Below, piece by piece: positions 17,260-26,104 of a stretch of DNA of 43,300 nt (positions are counted from its first letter, which is position 1; each line of letters starts with the position of its first letter). The DNA comes from Clostridium sp. (lineage in GTDB: Bacteria; Bacillota; Clostridia; Clostridiales; Clostridiaceae): NCBI GenBank assembly GCA_022773025.1, contig JALEZF010000100.1:1-43300 (forward strand), in the 5' to 3' direction. The position numbers and the translations under genes are program-made. The notes under the pieces are model-generated. The model saw only the letters and a program-made list of their open reading frames with translations. It had not been told where the DNA came from and did not search any database.

Positions 17260-17352
17260 AAAACAGGTTTCTATAAAAGAACTGTCCACCATAAGTTAGA
17301 CTTAAAAAAATCTAACTTATGGAAGGTTGGTTCAAATAAGGAACCTGTTTTT
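17260..17352 (+). terminator. Composite terminator of the ABC operon with a nested palindrome
   Basis: An outer stem of about 13 pairs (AAAACAGGTT ... AACCTGTTTT) with a T-run encloses a second palindromic element. Read without the inner element it would still be a normal terminator, which suggests the palindrome was inserted into its loop. Confidence 0.75.
17279..17333. repeat. Palindromic repeat, copy 2
   Basis: About 55 nt with ends GAACTGTCC and GGTTGGTTC and a perfect 12-bp core stem CCATAAGTTAGA / TCTAACTTATGG around an A-rich loop. It shares its core and its GAACTG end with the copy at 7765-7815. Confidence 0.7.
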
Positions 17353-17483
17353 CTATGCAGAAAATTATTTAGATTTTTATAACTTTAGCTATAATATATT
17401 GATTTTTCTATAGGTTAATTTGTAATATAATATATGTGTTAAGATTATAAAAGTAAGAGAATCTAAAGAAGAGGTGACGATTT

Positions 17484-17945
17484 ATGAAGATAAGAATTAA
17501 GTATTTTGAGGGAGCAACTAAGTTAAATAAGATAAAAAAGGGAAATTGGATAGATGTGTATGCAAATGATGATGTATTTGTAAGGTTGAATGAAAGAGCT
17601 ATGATACCATTAGGCTTTGCCTTAGAGCTTCCTGAAGGATGGGAAGGACATTTAGCACCAAGAAGTTCTACATTCAAAACTTGGGGTATAATCCAAACTA
17701 ATTCTGTAGGTGTTGTTGATGATACATATATAGGTGACAATGATCAGTGGTACATGCCTGTATATTGCCTTCAGGCTAAAGATGTAGAGGTTATAGATGG
17801 AGCAGAAGAGAAGGGGTCTTGGATAAGAAAAGGAAACAAGATAGGCCAATTTAGAATAATGGAAGTAATGCCTGAATTTGAACTAGAAGAAGTAGAATGC
17901 TTTGGAAATGAAGACAGAGGCGGATTTGGAACTACAGGAATTTAA
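17484..17945 (+). CDS. dut: dUTP diphosphatase
   Basis: It hydrolyses dUTP to dUMP and pyrophosphate, keeping uracil out of DNA and supplying thymidylate synthesis. The 153-residue protein shows the five trimeric-dUTPase motifs: an early Asp-containing strand (WIDVYAND), APRSST (about 55-60), GVVDDTYIGDNDQW (the uracil-binding hairpin with catalytic Asp), KGNKIGQFRIME, and the Phe-containing tail DRGGFGTTG. The length is normal. GAGGTGA precedes the ATG. It stands alone after the ABC operon terminator. Homologues of this shape also occur in phages, but nothing nearby indicates a prophage. Confidence 0.92.
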   Translation: MKIRIKYFEGATKLNKIKKGNWIDVYANDDVFVRLNERAMIPLGFALELPEGWEGHLAPRSSTFKTWGIIQTNSVGVVDDTYIGDNDQWYMPVYCLQAKDVEVIDGAEEKGSWIRKGNKIGQFRIMEVMPEFELEEVECFGNEDRGGFGTTGI

Positions 17946-18176
17946 CTTTATGCTATGTTCAAGATGTATGTTGATATTTGATTAAAAACAAAGGATTTTA
18001 AAGGAAGAAAAGCAGTTTATATTCAATAAGAAATAATGTTTGATATTTACCATTATTTGTGCATAACTAAATAAGAAAGCAATTCGTAATCGTATTATAA
18101 TGCGAGTTAGTTGGGTTTATACATAGCTCAATAAATAGAAATTGATAGCTGGGATTATATTAAGGAGAGATTTTAA

Positions 18177-18677
18177 GTGAATATAGAGTTATTGTCTAGT
18201 AAATTTAAAGTAAAATATATTGAAGGGTCTGAAATAGATGAAGTATATGAACTTTGTAAAGGGAATCCAATATATTATGAATATTGTCCTCCATACATAA
18301 CAGTTCAAGGAATAAAAAATGATATGCTTGCACTACCAAATGGTAAAAATTCAGGAGATAAATATTATATAGGTTTTTATGATAATAATAAGCTTATTGC
18401 TGTCATGGATTTGATTTCTAAATACCCTAATGAAGAAACGGCATTTATAGGATTCTTTATGATGAGCCAAGAGCGTCAGGGAAAAGGTGAAGGTACAAAC
18501 ATTATTACAGAAGTATGCGGATATCTTAAAGAAATAGGTTTTCAGAAAGTAAAACTTGGTTATGCGAAAGGTAATTCTCAAAGTGAAATGTTTTGGAGGA
18601 AAAATCATTTCTTAAAAACAGGAATAGAAATCGAAGCAGATAGTTATATAGCGGTTCTAATGGAAAAACTACTTTAA
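18177..18677 (+). CDS. GNAT-family N-acetyltransferase
   Basis: A 166-residue protein with the acetyl-CoA-binding motif in QERQGKGEGTNIITEV (the Q-x-x-G-x-G/A type, about residues 100-115) and the later GNSQSEMFWRKNHFLKTG, both standard for GNAT enzymes. Substrate is unknown; the closest look is to the small acetyltransferases of clostridia annotated only by fold. It starts at a GTG, chosen because AAGGAGAG lies 7 nt upstream and no ATG fits. The 231 bases before it hold no other gene. A hairpin (18698-18728) follows. Confidence 0.85.
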   Translation: MNIELLSSKFKVKYIEGSEIDEVYELCKGNPIYYEYCPPYITVQGIKNDMLALPNGKNSGDKYYIGFYDNNKLIAVMDLISKYPNEETAFIGFFMMSQERQGKGEGTNIITEVCGYLKEIGFQKVKLGYAKGNSQSEMFWRKNHFLKTGIEIEADSYIAVLMEKLL

Positions 18678-18697
18678 TTAGAAGATATAATTAAATG

Positions 18698-18728
18698 GAA
18701 TGTAATCTATATTACGATAGATTACATT
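18698..18728. repeat. 12-bp inverted repeat after the acetyltransferase gene
   Basis: AATGTAATCTAT is inverted as ATAGATTACATT around a 6-nt loop. It lacks a T-run; it may be a weak terminator or a binding site. Confidence 0.5.
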
Positions 18729-18827
18729 TAACTATTAGATTCTGAGGAACAATTTTAAAATATTACGAACTAAAATGTATAAATTTTAAGCAATGTGTCT
18801 ATAATCCTAGCTAGAGGTGATAGTAGG

Positions 18828-19439
18828 ATGAAAAAGAAAGAAAATATATTTTTTGCTGTAGGCACAGTTGCACTTGTGATTATTTTTGTTGCTAGTTTTC
18901 TTTTTACCTTAAAGAAATTAGAAAAGCCTATATCAAAAGAAGAGCAAAATGATGTAGCTGTCAGTGGAAATAAATATGATGATATCGATGAAAACACCAA
19001 GATCGTTTTGAAAGTAAAAGACGGCAAGGGTGACGAAGCAGATGAAAAGGTATTATATTTTAAGGATATAGAGAAGGAACTTGATGGCAACAACACTAGT
19101 GAAGCATTACAGACATATTTACAAAAGGAGAACTACTATTTAAGGCCCACAGAGGATGGTAGCTTGGTATTTGTAAGAAAGATGTATACGCCAAATAAAT
19201 ATTATATAGGAGTTACACCGAAAGAAGGAAAAGAGTTTTTGACTATATATAAAGCAGACAAAGAAGGAAAGCTATTTATAGAAAATGAAAAAAATGATAT
19301 AGTTAATTTTTCTTTAGACAGTATACCAAATGAAGACGAAAAGAATTTGTATAGAAATATATATGCTGGAGAGGATGGAAGCGGCTTTAAAACTAGAGAA
19401 GATGCCGTAGAACTTTTGACAAGCTTCAATATAAAATAA
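18828..19439 (+). CDS. Membrane-anchored protein of unknown function
   Basis: I do not recognise this 203-residue protein. It has Lys-rich start residues (MKKKEN), one hydrophobic segment (about 7-28) and then a charged, Lys/Glu-rich domain with no cysteine, so it is probably an anchored extracytoplasmic protein. A Gly-Asp-rich region follows the helix (KVKDGKGDEADEKVLYF). The ATG at 18828 was chosen over the upstream GTG because GAGGTGATAG lies just before it. It ends before two hairpins that separate it from ruvA and appears to be a single-gene unit. Confidence 0.75.
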   Translation: MKKKENIFFAVGTVALVIIFVASFLFTLKKLEKPISKEEQNDVAVSGNKYDDIDENTKIVLKVKDGKGDEADEKVLYFKDIEKELDGNNTSEALQTYLQKENYYLRPTEDGSLVFVRKMYTPNKYYIGVTPKEGKEFLTIYKADKEGKLFIENEKNDIVNFSLDSIPNEDEKNLYRNIYAGEDGSGFKTREDAVELLTSFNIK

Positions 19440-19486
19440 GGTTTCAAAAGTAATCCCTTCAATATTATAAATAATTCAATGACATA

Positions 19487-19513
19487 AATTAAAATGCAAA
19501 ATGCATTTTAATT
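19487..19513. repeat. 12-bp perfect hairpin
   Basis: AATTAAAATGCA inverted as TGCATTTTAATT with a 3-nt loop, about 50 nt after the unknown membrane-anchored gene. Confidence 0.6.
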
Positions 19514-19549
19514 ATTTTAAAGTATAGAGGCTTGTCTTAAATACTTTTT

Positions 19550-19586
19550 ATATCCAGACATATTTATATGCCTGGATATTTATTTT
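19550..19586 (+). terminator. Terminator before ruvA
   Basis: ATATCCAG pairs with CTGGATAT, then after one mismatch CATA pairs with TATG around a 4-nt loop; a T-rich run (TTTATTTT) follows. Confidence 0.65.
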
Positions 19587-19702
19587 GTATAGGATTAAAC
19601 ATACCCTAGAAATTCTATAAAGACCTTTTCTCTTGAATTATCTTTATGTAAATGATAAAGTAATATATAGACTTAAGATGGAAAGTAGGTAGATAAAGTC
19701 TT

Positions 19703-20305
19703 ATGTATGAATATATAAAAGGTACCTTTGAGGGTATTAATAAGGATTATATAATAATAGAGAATAATGAAATAGGATATAAAGTATTTACCTCTGGCAA
19801 TACTATGGCTTCCATGGTTTCAAAAGGTGAAAAGGTGAAGGTCTTTGTTCATCAGATAGTAAGGGAGGATTTCATTGGACTTTATGGGTTTATAACAAAG
19901 GAAGAGCTCCAAATGTTTAATCTTCTTTTAACTATAAATGGTGTTGGAGCAAAGGCAGCGTTATCACTTCTATCTATTTTGACAGTTGATAAGCTTAAGA
20001 TTTCTATAGCCTCTTCTGATGAGAAGATTTTAATTAAAGCACCTGGTGTTGGAAAGAAGATGGCTCAGAGAATAATACTAGAGCTCAAAGATAAGGTCGA
20101 TATCAAAGACATTGCGTTAGAAGATCTAGGAGATGAAACCCTTGAAAATGTAGTTTTAAATGAGTCAAAGGAAAGAGATGTTATAGAGGCCCTTATGGCT
20201 CTAGGATATACAGAAAAGGAAGGACAAAAGGCTATAAAGAAAGTAAGTATAGAGCTTACTGTGGAAGATATGATAAAAGAGTGCTTAAAGGAACTCATTA
20301 GTTAG
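19703..20305 (+). CDS. ruvA: Holliday junction branch-migration protein RuvA
   Basis: RuvA tetramers bind four-way junctions and load the RuvB motor. The 200-residue protein has the N-terminal OB fold (MYEYIKGTFEGINKDYIIIENN), the tandem helix-hairpin-helix region (LLTINGVGAKAALSLLS and KAPGVGKKMAQRIILELKDK) and a C-terminal domain (VIEALMALGYTEKEGQKAIKKV) that contacts RuvB. It lies 12 nt upstream of ruvB and heads an operon running through yajC. The ribosome-binding site is weak (AGTAGGT about 15 nt before the ATG). Confidence 0.96.
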   Translation: MYEYIKGTFEGINKDYIIIENNEIGYKVFTSGNTMASMVSKGEKVKVFVHQIVREDFIGLYGFITKEELQMFNLLLTINGVGAKAALSLLSILTVDKLKISIASSDEKILIKAPGVGKKMAQRIILELKDKVDIKDIALEDLGDETLENVVLNESKERDVIEALMALGYTEKEGQKAIKKVSIELTVEDMIKECLKELIS

Positions 20306-20317
20306 GAGGTGTAAGCT

Positions 20318-21346
20318 ATGGAAGATAGAATAATAAGTTCTTCTAATTTGGGAGAAGATAGCAGCGAGTATAGCTTAAGACCTCAAAAACTTAAAGAGTA
20401 TATAGGTCAGGAAAAGGTTAAAGAAAGACTGGACATATTCATAAAGGCGGCTCAGAAAAGAAATGAATCCTTAGATCATGCACTTTTGTATGGACCTCCG
20501 GGCCTTGGGAAAACTACTTTAGCTAATATAATAGCAAGGGAAATGGGGGGGAACCTTAAGATAACATCAGGACCTGCCATAGAAAGAGCTGGAGATTTAG
20601 CGTCTATTTTAACTTCTCTGCAGCCAAAAGATGTGCTGTTTATAGATGAGATACACAGATTAAACAGAAGTGTTGAGGAGATACTTTATCCTGCAATGGA
20701 AGACTATGCGCTTGATATAGTCATTGGAAAAGGAGCAGCTGCAAAATCAATAAGGCTTGACCTTCCAGAGTTTACCCTAATAGGAGCAACCACTAGAGTT
20801 GGACTTTTAACCTCACCTCTTAGAGATAGATTTGGGGTTTTATGCTCTATGGAGTACTATACTAATGAGGAACTTAAAGAAATCATAATAAGGTCTTCGC
20901 ATATTTTGGGATGTAGAATAGATGAAGAAGGAGCTTTAGAAGTTGCAAGAAGGTCTAGAGGAACTCCTAGAATAGCAAATAGACTTTTAAAAAGGGTTAG
21001 AGATTATTCAGAGGTAAAGGGTGATGAGTTTATTGGAAAATCATCTGCTAGAGCTGCATTAGAACTTTTAGAGGTGGATAGTGAAGGCTTTGATAGAATT
21101 GACAATAAAATCTTAGAAGCTATAATAGACAATTTCAACGGGGGACCTGTTGGAATAGAAACATTATCTTACTTTATTGGAGAAGAACTTGATACAATAC
21201 AGGATGTGTATGAACCTTATCTTCTTCAAAGAGGATTTATAGTTAGAACAGCTAGAGGCAGAATGGCTACAGATAGAGCTTATCTGCACCTTAAGAGACC
21301 TAAAGATAAAAAAAGTACAAAACAATTTTCAATGTTTAAAGATTAG
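20318..21346 (+). CDS. ruvB: Holliday junction branch-migration helicase RuvB
   Basis: The ATPase motor that drives branch migration with RuvA. The 342-residue AAA+ protein has Walker [12 protein letters not shown] (about 59-69), Walker [10 protein letters not shown], sensor 1 in IGATTR, the Arg finger region in LRDRFG, and the C-terminal winged helix ([16 protein letters not shown]). TAGGAGGTG lies just upstream of the ATG. No ruvC is present in this operon, as is usual for Firmicutes, where RecU replaces it. Confidence 0.97.
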   Translation: MEDRIISSSNLGEDSSEYSLRPQKLKEYIGQEKVKERLDIFIKAAQKRNESLDHALLYGPPGLGKTTLANIIAREMGGNLKITSGPAIERAGDLASILTSLQPKDVLFIDEIHRLNRSVEEILYPAMEDYALDIVIGKGAAAKSIRLDLPEFTLIGATTRVGLLTSPLRDRFGVLCSMEYYTNEELKEIIIRSSHILGCRIDEEGALEVARRSRGTPRIANRLLKRVRDYSEVKGDEFIGKSSARAALELLEVDSEGFDRIDNKILEAIIDNFNGGPVGIETLSYFIGEELDTIQDVYEPYLLQRGFIVRTARGRMATDRAYLHLKRPKDKKSTKQFSMFKD

Positions 21347-21361
21347 AAGGTGGCGTTAAAA

Positions 21362-22387
21362 ATGAAAGTGACAGATTTTGATTTTGTTTTACCAGAGGAA
21401 CTTATTGCTCAGCATCCATTAGAGAAGAGAGAACAATCAAGGCTTATGGTGGTAGATAAAAATACAGGGGAACTAAAGCATGAGCATTTCTATAATATAG
21501 TGGAATATTTAAATTCAGGTGATACTTTAGTTTTAAACAATACAAGGGTACTACCTGCAAGGCTTATAGGACACAAAAAAGGTTCTACAGGAAAAATTGA
21601 ATTTCTACTTTTAAAGAGACTTTCAGATAATAGGTGGGAAGCTTTATCAAAGCCAGGAAAGAGAGCAAGAGTTGGAGCGGAATTCGTTTTTGGAGATGGG
21701 CATTTAGAAGCTGAAGTTGTAGAAGTTAAGGAAGATGGAAATAGAATAGTTGAATTTAAATATGAAGGCATATTCGAAGAGATATTAGATGAGCTAGGAC
21801 AAATGCCTCTTCCACCATATATAAAAGAGACTTTAGATGACAAGGAAAGATATCAGACGGTGTATTCCAAGGAAACAGGTTCAGCTGCTGCACCAACAGC
21901 AGGACTTCATTTCACAAAGGAATTATTAAAAGAAATCGAAGATAAAGGAGTTAATATAGTTTATTTGACTCTTCATGTTGGACTTGGAACTTTTAGACCT
22001 GTAAAGGTAGATGTTATAGAAAATCATAATATGCACTCAGAATTTTATATGCTGTCTAAAGAAAGTGCAGATATAATAAATAACACTAAAAAATCAGGCA
22101 AAAAGGTAATTGCAGTTGGAACTACATCTACAAGAACGTTAGAAACTATAGCTGATGATGAGGGCAGAGTTAAGGAGTGCAGTGGATGGACAGATATATT
22201 TATATATCCTGGATACAAATTTAAAATTGTAGATAATCTTATAACAAATTTCCACTTGCCAGAATCTACATTGATAATGCTTGTAAGCGCTTTGGCAGGA
22301 AGGGAAAACATACTTCATGCCTATAATACAGCAGTAGAAGAAAAATATAGATTCTTCAGCTTTGGAGATGCTATGTTTATACACTAA
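21362..22387 (+). CDS. queA: S-adenosylmethionine:tRNA ribosyltransferase-isomerase QueA
   Basis: It transfers and rearranges the ribosyl group of SAM onto preQ1 in tRNA to form epoxyqueuosine. The 341-residue protein opens [17 protein letters not shown] and shows the family stretches RDEQSRLMV-like ([10 protein letters not shown]), [30 protein letters not shown] and [18 protein letters not shown]. The ATG at 21362 was preferred to the GTG at 21350 because AGAAGGTGG lies at proper distance before it. It sits directly before tgt, the enzyme of the preceding step, in the ruvAB-queA-tgt order. Confidence 0.97.
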   Translation: MKVTDFDFVLPEELIAQHPLEKREQSRLMVVDKNTGELKHEHFYNIVEYLNSGDTLVLNNTRVLPARLIGHKKGSTGKIEFLLLKRLSDNRWEALSKPGKRARVGAEFVFGDGHLEAEVVEVKEDGNRIVEFKYEGIFEEILDELGQMPLPPYIKETLDDKERYQTVYSKETGSAAAPTAGLHFTKELLKEIEDKGVNIVYLTLHVGLGTFRPVKVDVIENHNMHSEFYMLSKESADIINNTKKSGKKVIAVGTTSTRTLETIADDEGRVKECSGWTDIFIYPGYKFKIVDNLITNFHLPESTLIMLVSALAGRENILHAYNTAVEEKYRFFSFGDAMFIH

Positions 22388-22429
22388 TATATATTGACAG
22401 CTTAATGAAGGAAAGGATGGAACATTACA

Positions 22430-23560
22430 TTGTATAAGCTACTTAAAAAAAGCGGAAAAGTTAGAAGAGGAGAGTTTCGTACGCCTCATGGAGTTATACA
22501 GACTCCTGTATTTATGAATGTTGGGACCTTAGCAGCTATAAAAGGCGCTGTTTCCTCTATGGATTTAAAAGAAATAGGATGTCAGGTGGAATTATCTAAT
22601 ACATATCATCTTCATCTTCGTCCAGGAGATAAGGTAGTAAAGGAATTAGGTGGATTACATAAGTTTATGAATTGGGATAGACCTATACTTACAGATTCAG
22701 GTGGATTTCAAGTATTTTCACTTGCAAGTATGAGAAGCATAAAAGAAGAAGGTGTGTATTTTAATTCTCATATAGATGGAAGAAGAATATTTATGGGACC
22801 AGAAGAGAGTATGCAGATTCAAAGTCATTTGGCTTCAACTATTGCCATGGCTTTTGATGAATGTATCCCGAATCCATCAAGCAGAGAGTATGTTGAAAGG
22901 TCTGTAGCTAGAACTACTAGATGGCTTGAGAGATGCAAAACTGAGATGAATAGATTAAACACACTTCCAGATACAATAAATAAGCAGCAGATGCTTTTTG
23001 GAATAAACCAAGGTGGTGTTTATGAGGACATAAGAATAGAACATGCTAAGACAATAGCTGCCATGGATTTAGATGGTTATGCTATTGGAGGTTTAGCTGT
23101 TGGAGAAACTCATGAGGAAATGTATAGAATAATAGATGCAGTTGTTCCATATCTGCCAGAAGATAAACCTATATATCTTATGGGGGTAGGTACTCCAGAG
23201 AATATTTTAGAAGCCATATCAAGAGGGGTAGACTTCTTTGATTGCGTTCTTCCAGCTAGAAATGGAAGACACGGTCACGTGTTCACAAAGAACGGAAAGA
23301 TAAATTTATTCAATGCAAAGTATGAGCTGGATACAAGACCTATAGATGAAGGATGTCAGTGTCCTGCATGTAAGCATTATACAAGAGCCTATATAAGACA
23401 TTTATTTAAAGCCAAAGAAATGCTAGCAATGAGACTTTGTGTATTGCATAATTTGTATTTTTATAATACACTATTGAGTGATGTAAGAAATGCCATTGAT
23501 GAAGATCGTTTCGAAGAATTCAAAAAAGAGAAACTTGATCAGTGGAATGGTAGAGCTTAA
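22430..23560 (+). CDS. tgt: tRNA-guanine transglycosylase (queuosine biosynthesis)
   Basis: It swaps guanine 34 for preQ1 in tRNAs with GUN anticodons. The 376-residue protein carries GGFQVFSLAS, the base-binding GGLAVGE, the nucleophile Asp in FFDCVLPARNGRHG, and the zinc site CQCPACKHYTRAYIRHL (Cys-x-Cys-x2-Cys plus later His). It starts at a TTG; the residues MYKLLKKSGKVRRGEF match the usual N-terminus, and GGAAAGGATGG lies about ten nt before it. It follows queA by 42 nt and precedes yajC by 20 nt. Confidence 0.96.
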   Translation: MYKLLKKSGKVRRGEFRTPHGVIQTPVFMNVGTLAAIKGAVSSMDLKEIGCQVELSNTYHLHLRPGDKVVKELGGLHKFMNWDRPILTDSGGFQVFSLASMRSIKEEGVYFNSHIDGRRIFMGPEESMQIQSHLASTIAMAFDECIPNPSSREYVERSVARTTRWLERCKTEMNRLNTLPDTINKQQMLFGINQGGVYEDIRIEHAKTIAAMDLDGYAIGGLAVGETHEEMYRIIDAVVPYLPEDKPIYLMGVGTPENILEAISRGVDFFDCVLPARNGRHGHVFTKNGKINLFNAKYELDTRPIDEGCQCPACKHYTRAYIRHLFKAKEMLAMRLCVLHNLYFYNTLLSDVRNAIDEDRFEEFKKEKLDQWNGRA

Positions 23561-23580
23561 AAAAATAAGGAGGTGCACCC

Positions 23581-23871
23581 ATGAATAATATAATATCATT
23601 ATTATTTCCATTCATACTTATGATTGGTTTAATGTATCTTATGGTATTTAGACCAGAAAGTAAGAGAAAGAAACAATATCAATCAATGTTAGATGGACTA
23701 AGTGTTAATGACGAAATCATGACTAGAGGTGGAATCTTAGGAAGAGTTATAAACATAAGTGATGATTATGTTATAATTGAATCTGGTCCAGATAGAGTAA
23801 GATTAAAGTTCACTAAAACAGCTATAGGTGACGTTTTAACTAAAAAAGAAGAACCAGCTAAAGAAAACTAA
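23581..23871 (+). CDS. yajC: Preprotein translocase subunit YajC
   Basis: A small membrane partner of SecDF. The 96-residue protein has one N-terminal helix (about 4-24, ISLLFPFILMIGLMYLMVF) followed by the conserved RPESKRKKQYQSML and NDEIMTRGGILGRVINI. AGGAGGTG precedes the ATG. It is the last gene of the ruvAB-queA-tgt-yajC unit; secDF lies 2.2 kb downstream, separated by the SCIFF genes. Confidence 0.95.
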   Translation: MNNIISLLFPFILMIGLMYLMVFRPESKRKKQYQSMLDGLSVNDEIMTRGGILGRVINISDDYVIIESGPDRVRLKFTKTAIGDVLTKKEEPAKEN

Positions 23872-23884
23872 GAATAATTAAGAA

Positions 23885-23923
23885 ACCCCCTTCATATCTA
23901 TTAGGTAGAAGGGGGTGTTTTTT
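23885..23923 (+). terminator. Terminator of the ruvAB-yajC operon; its 3' arm carries the next gene's Shine-Dalgarno
   Basis: ACCCCCTTC pairs with GAAGGGGGT around a 14-nt loop, followed by six T residues. The GGGGGTG of the right arm is also the only Shine-Dalgarno candidate for the ATG at 23924. Confidence 0.85.
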
Positions 23924-24292
23924 ATGGAAAAAAGTGAATTCTTTTTTAACATAAGCAAAGGAGTTTTAAGATCTGTAATTGTAACAACTATATTACTTGC
24001 CATATATTCTATACTTATGAACTTTGTTGATTTCTCAATGAAAACCGTATCTGTTGTTTATATGGTGATAAGTTGTGTCAGTATTGTTTATGGGGCTATT
24101 TATGCATCAAAAACCAATGGACATAAGGGATGGATATCTGGACTTGCAGTTTCTGCATTCTACATGACCTTATTACTCGTATTAACGGCTCTTATAAATG
24201 GTGGACTTGGATTTAGTGGTGTTATGGTTGTTCAAATTTTACTTGCTCTTGGCGTTGGAACATTAAGTGGAATGTTAGGGATTAATATATAA
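23924..24292 (+). CDS. TIGR04086-type four-helix membrane protein
   Basis: A 122-residue protein with four hydrophobic segments (about 10-30, 37-57, 67-86 and 97-118) and few charged residues. It resembles the small membrane proteins commonly found next to the SCIFF genes in clostridia (TIGR04086 family); function is unknown. The start is the ATG right after the terminator T-run. An in-frame GTG at 23915 lies inside the hairpin and is unlikely to be used. Its only ribosome-binding site is the hairpin's own GGGGGTG. Confidence 0.82.
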   Translation: MEKSEFFFNISKGVLRSVIVTTILLAIYSILMNFVDFSMKTVSVVYMVISCVSIVYGAIYASKTNGHKGWISGLAVSAFYMTLLLVLTALINGGLGFSGVMVVQILLALGVGTLSGMLGINI

Positions 24293-24293
24293 C

Positions 24294-24323
24294 TTGCACT
24301 TTATTCTCATGGTATTATATGAT
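24294..24323 (+). promoter_or_regulatory. Possible promoter of scfA
   Basis: TTGCAC (24294-24299), an 18-nt spacer and TATGAT (24318-24323). A perfect TATAAT at 24323-24328 overlaps it but would have a 23-nt spacer. Confidence 0.4.
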
Positions 24324-24362
24324 ATAATGGTTGAGAAATTACTTGAATGGAGGAATGTAGCA

Positions 24363-24500
24363 ATGAAACATATCAGAACAATCAATAAGAGCAACATCAA
24401 GGATAGTTTAAAGAAACCTGGTTGTAAGGAATGTGCTAATTCTTGCCAGTCTGCATGTAAAACATCATGTACAGTTGCAAATTTAGCATGTGAAAACTAA
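24363..24500 (+). CDS. scfA: SCIFF peptide precursor (six cysteines in forty-five residues)
   Basis: A ranthipeptide precursor of exactly 45 residues. It begins MKHIRTINKSNIKDSLKKPG and has six cysteines at 21, 24, 28, 32, 36 and 43. Thr37 follows Cys36; in characterised SCIFF peptides a thioether links Cys32 to Thr37, and both residues are in place here. The ATG at 24363 was chosen over upstream starts because it gives the canonical length and has GGAGG upstream. It is followed by a hairpin and the maturase gene scfB, the standard pairing. Confidence 0.96.
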   Translation: MKHIRTINKSNIKDSLKKPGCKECANSCQSACKTSCTVANLACEN

Positions 24501-24516
24501 TTACACAAAATATTTT

Positions 24517-24542
24517 GGCAGTAACATATTTGTGTTACTGCC
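24517..24542 (+). terminator. Attenuator-type hairpin between scfA and scfB
   Basis: GGCAGTAACA pairs perfectly with TGTTACTGCC around a 6-nt loop; the tail is AT-rich but not a clean T-run. It probably lets a fraction of transcripts pass, so peptide is made in excess of enzyme. Confidence 0.65.
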
Positions 24543-24574
24543 TTATATTTATTCTAATCTAGGAGGAAGAAGAA

Positions 24575-25948
24575 GTGGGCTTAATTCATAAGTTTATACA
24601 AGACGGAGATTTTTATGTAATAGATGTAAACTCAGGAAGCGTTCATGTAGTGGACAACCTGGTTTATGATTTACTTGATGAGGAAAGTTTAAGAAAAGAT
24701 GAGGAGCTTATAAAAGGTTTTAAAGATAAGTACTCCGAAGAAGAAATAAAAGAGGCATTAGAGGATATAAAAGAGCTTAGGAGAGAAGGCCTATTATACT
24801 CCATGGATTTATATGAGGACATAGCTAGAAATCATGAAGGAGATTCCTACATAAAAGCATTGTGTTTAAATATAATACATGACTGCAACTTGAGGTGCAA
24901 ATATTGTTTTGCAGATGAAGGCGAATACCATGGAAAAAGAAAACCTATGTCTGTAGAAGTTGGCAAGAAAGCTATAGATTTTGTAATAGAAAAATCTGGA
25001 CCAAGAAAAAATATAGAGGTTGACCTTTTTGGTGGGGAACCACTTATGGCATTTGACGCTATAAGAGAAATAGTTGATTATGCTAGAGAGCAAGAAAAAA
25101 TCCACAATAAAAATATAAGATTTACAATGACTACAAATGCCACCTTGCTAAATGATGAGAAAATGGAATATCTTGATAAAAATATGGGCAATATAGTATT
25201 ATCCATAGATGGAAGAAAATCTGTAAATGACAAGGTGAGAATAAGAGTAGATGGCTCTGGAAGTTATGATTCCATACTTCCAAAGATTAAAGCTATGGTA
25301 GACAGAAGAGATAAATCTAAGCAGTATTATGCTAGAGGAACTTTCACTAGAGAGAATACAGACTTTTTCCAAGATGTATTAGCATTAGCAAATGAAGGTT
25401 TTGATGAGATATCTATAGAGCCAGTAGTTCTTCCAGATGAACACGAATTATCTTTAAGAGAAGAAGATCTTCCTGTTATATATGAGCAATATGATTCATT
25501 ATACAAGGAAATGCTAAAACGTCACAAAGAAGGAAATTCTTTTAAGTTCTATCATTTTAATATAGATTTACAAGGAGGTCCTTGTGTATATAAGAGAATA
25601 TCCGGATGTGGAGCTGGACATGAATATGTGGCTATAACTCCTGATGGAGACATATATCCATGCCATCAGTTTGTAGGAAATGAAGACTTTTTATTAGGGA
25701 ATATATTTGACGGTGGAGAAATCAATAAGGATTTGTCTAATAAGTTTAAGAAAGCTCACATATATAATAAACCAAAATGCGATAAGTGCTGGGCGAAGTT
25801 CTACTGCAGCGGTGGATGTCAAGCAAATAACTTCAACTTTAATGGAGATATGAATGTGCCTTATGAAATAGGATGCAAAATGCAAAAGAAGAGAATAGAG
25901 TGTGCCATTGCACTTAAATCGAAGATTATGGAAATGGAACAAGAGTAA
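24575..25948 (+). CDS. scfB: SCIFF radical SAM maturase (thioether-forming, SPASM type)
   Basis: It installs the Cys-to-Thr thioether in ScfA using SAM. The 457-residue enzyme has an N-terminal peptide-recognition (RRE-like) region of about 85 residues, the radical-SAM cluster motif C104-x3-C108-x2-C111 in CNLRCKYCF, GGEPL for SAM binding, and a C-terminal SPASM part rich in cysteine: CVYKRISGCG, YPCHQF, then CDKCWAKFYCSGGCQANN for the auxiliary clusters. It starts at a GTG with AGGAGGAAG upstream. The next gene is secDF. Confidence 0.95.
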   Translation: MGLIHKFIQDGDFYVIDVNSGSVHVVDNLVYDLLDEESLRKDEELIKGFKDKYSEEEIKEALEDIKELRREGLLYSMDLYEDIARNHEGDSYIKALCLNIIHDCNLRCKYCFADEGEYHGKRKPMSVEVGKKAIDFVIEKSGPRKNIEVDLFGGEPLMAFDAIREIVDYAREQEKIHNKNIRFTMTTNATLLNDEKMEYLDKNMGNIVLSIDGRKSVNDKVRIRVDGSGSYDSILPKIKAMVDRRDKSKQYYARGTFTRENTDFFQDVLALANEGFDEISIEPVVLPDEHELSLREEDLPVIYEQYDSLYKEMLKRHKEGNSFKFYHFNIDLQGGPCVYKRISGCGAGHEYVAITPDGDIYPCHQFVGNEDFLLGNIFDGGEINKDLSNKFKKAHIYNKPKCDKCWAKFYCSGGCQANNFNFNGDMNVPYEIGCKMQKKRIECAIALKSKIMEMEQE

Positions 25949-25957
25949 AGGCAAATA

Positions 25958-25986
25958 TTGACTATAAAAATATTGAGTTATATAAT
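25958..25986 (+). promoter_or_regulatory. Sigma-A promoter of secDF
   Basis: TTGACT, a 17-nt spacer and a perfect TATAAT (25981-25986). The leader to the ATG at 26105 is about 110 nt, with no gene or clear structure that I could find. Confidence 0.7.
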
Positions 25987-26104
25987 TACACTATAGAATG
26001 TTAAAAATAATCTTTGTCATAGTAGACATGAAAAATAAAAGTAGTTGTACTGATATGAGTTTATTATGTTGGTGTAACAGCTTAAAGAGCAGAGGGGGAA
26101 AAAT

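Noticed and set aside
25987-26104. Regulatory RNA in the ~110-nt secDF leader
   Set aside because: No stable hairpin or conserved motif was visible; listed only as leader.
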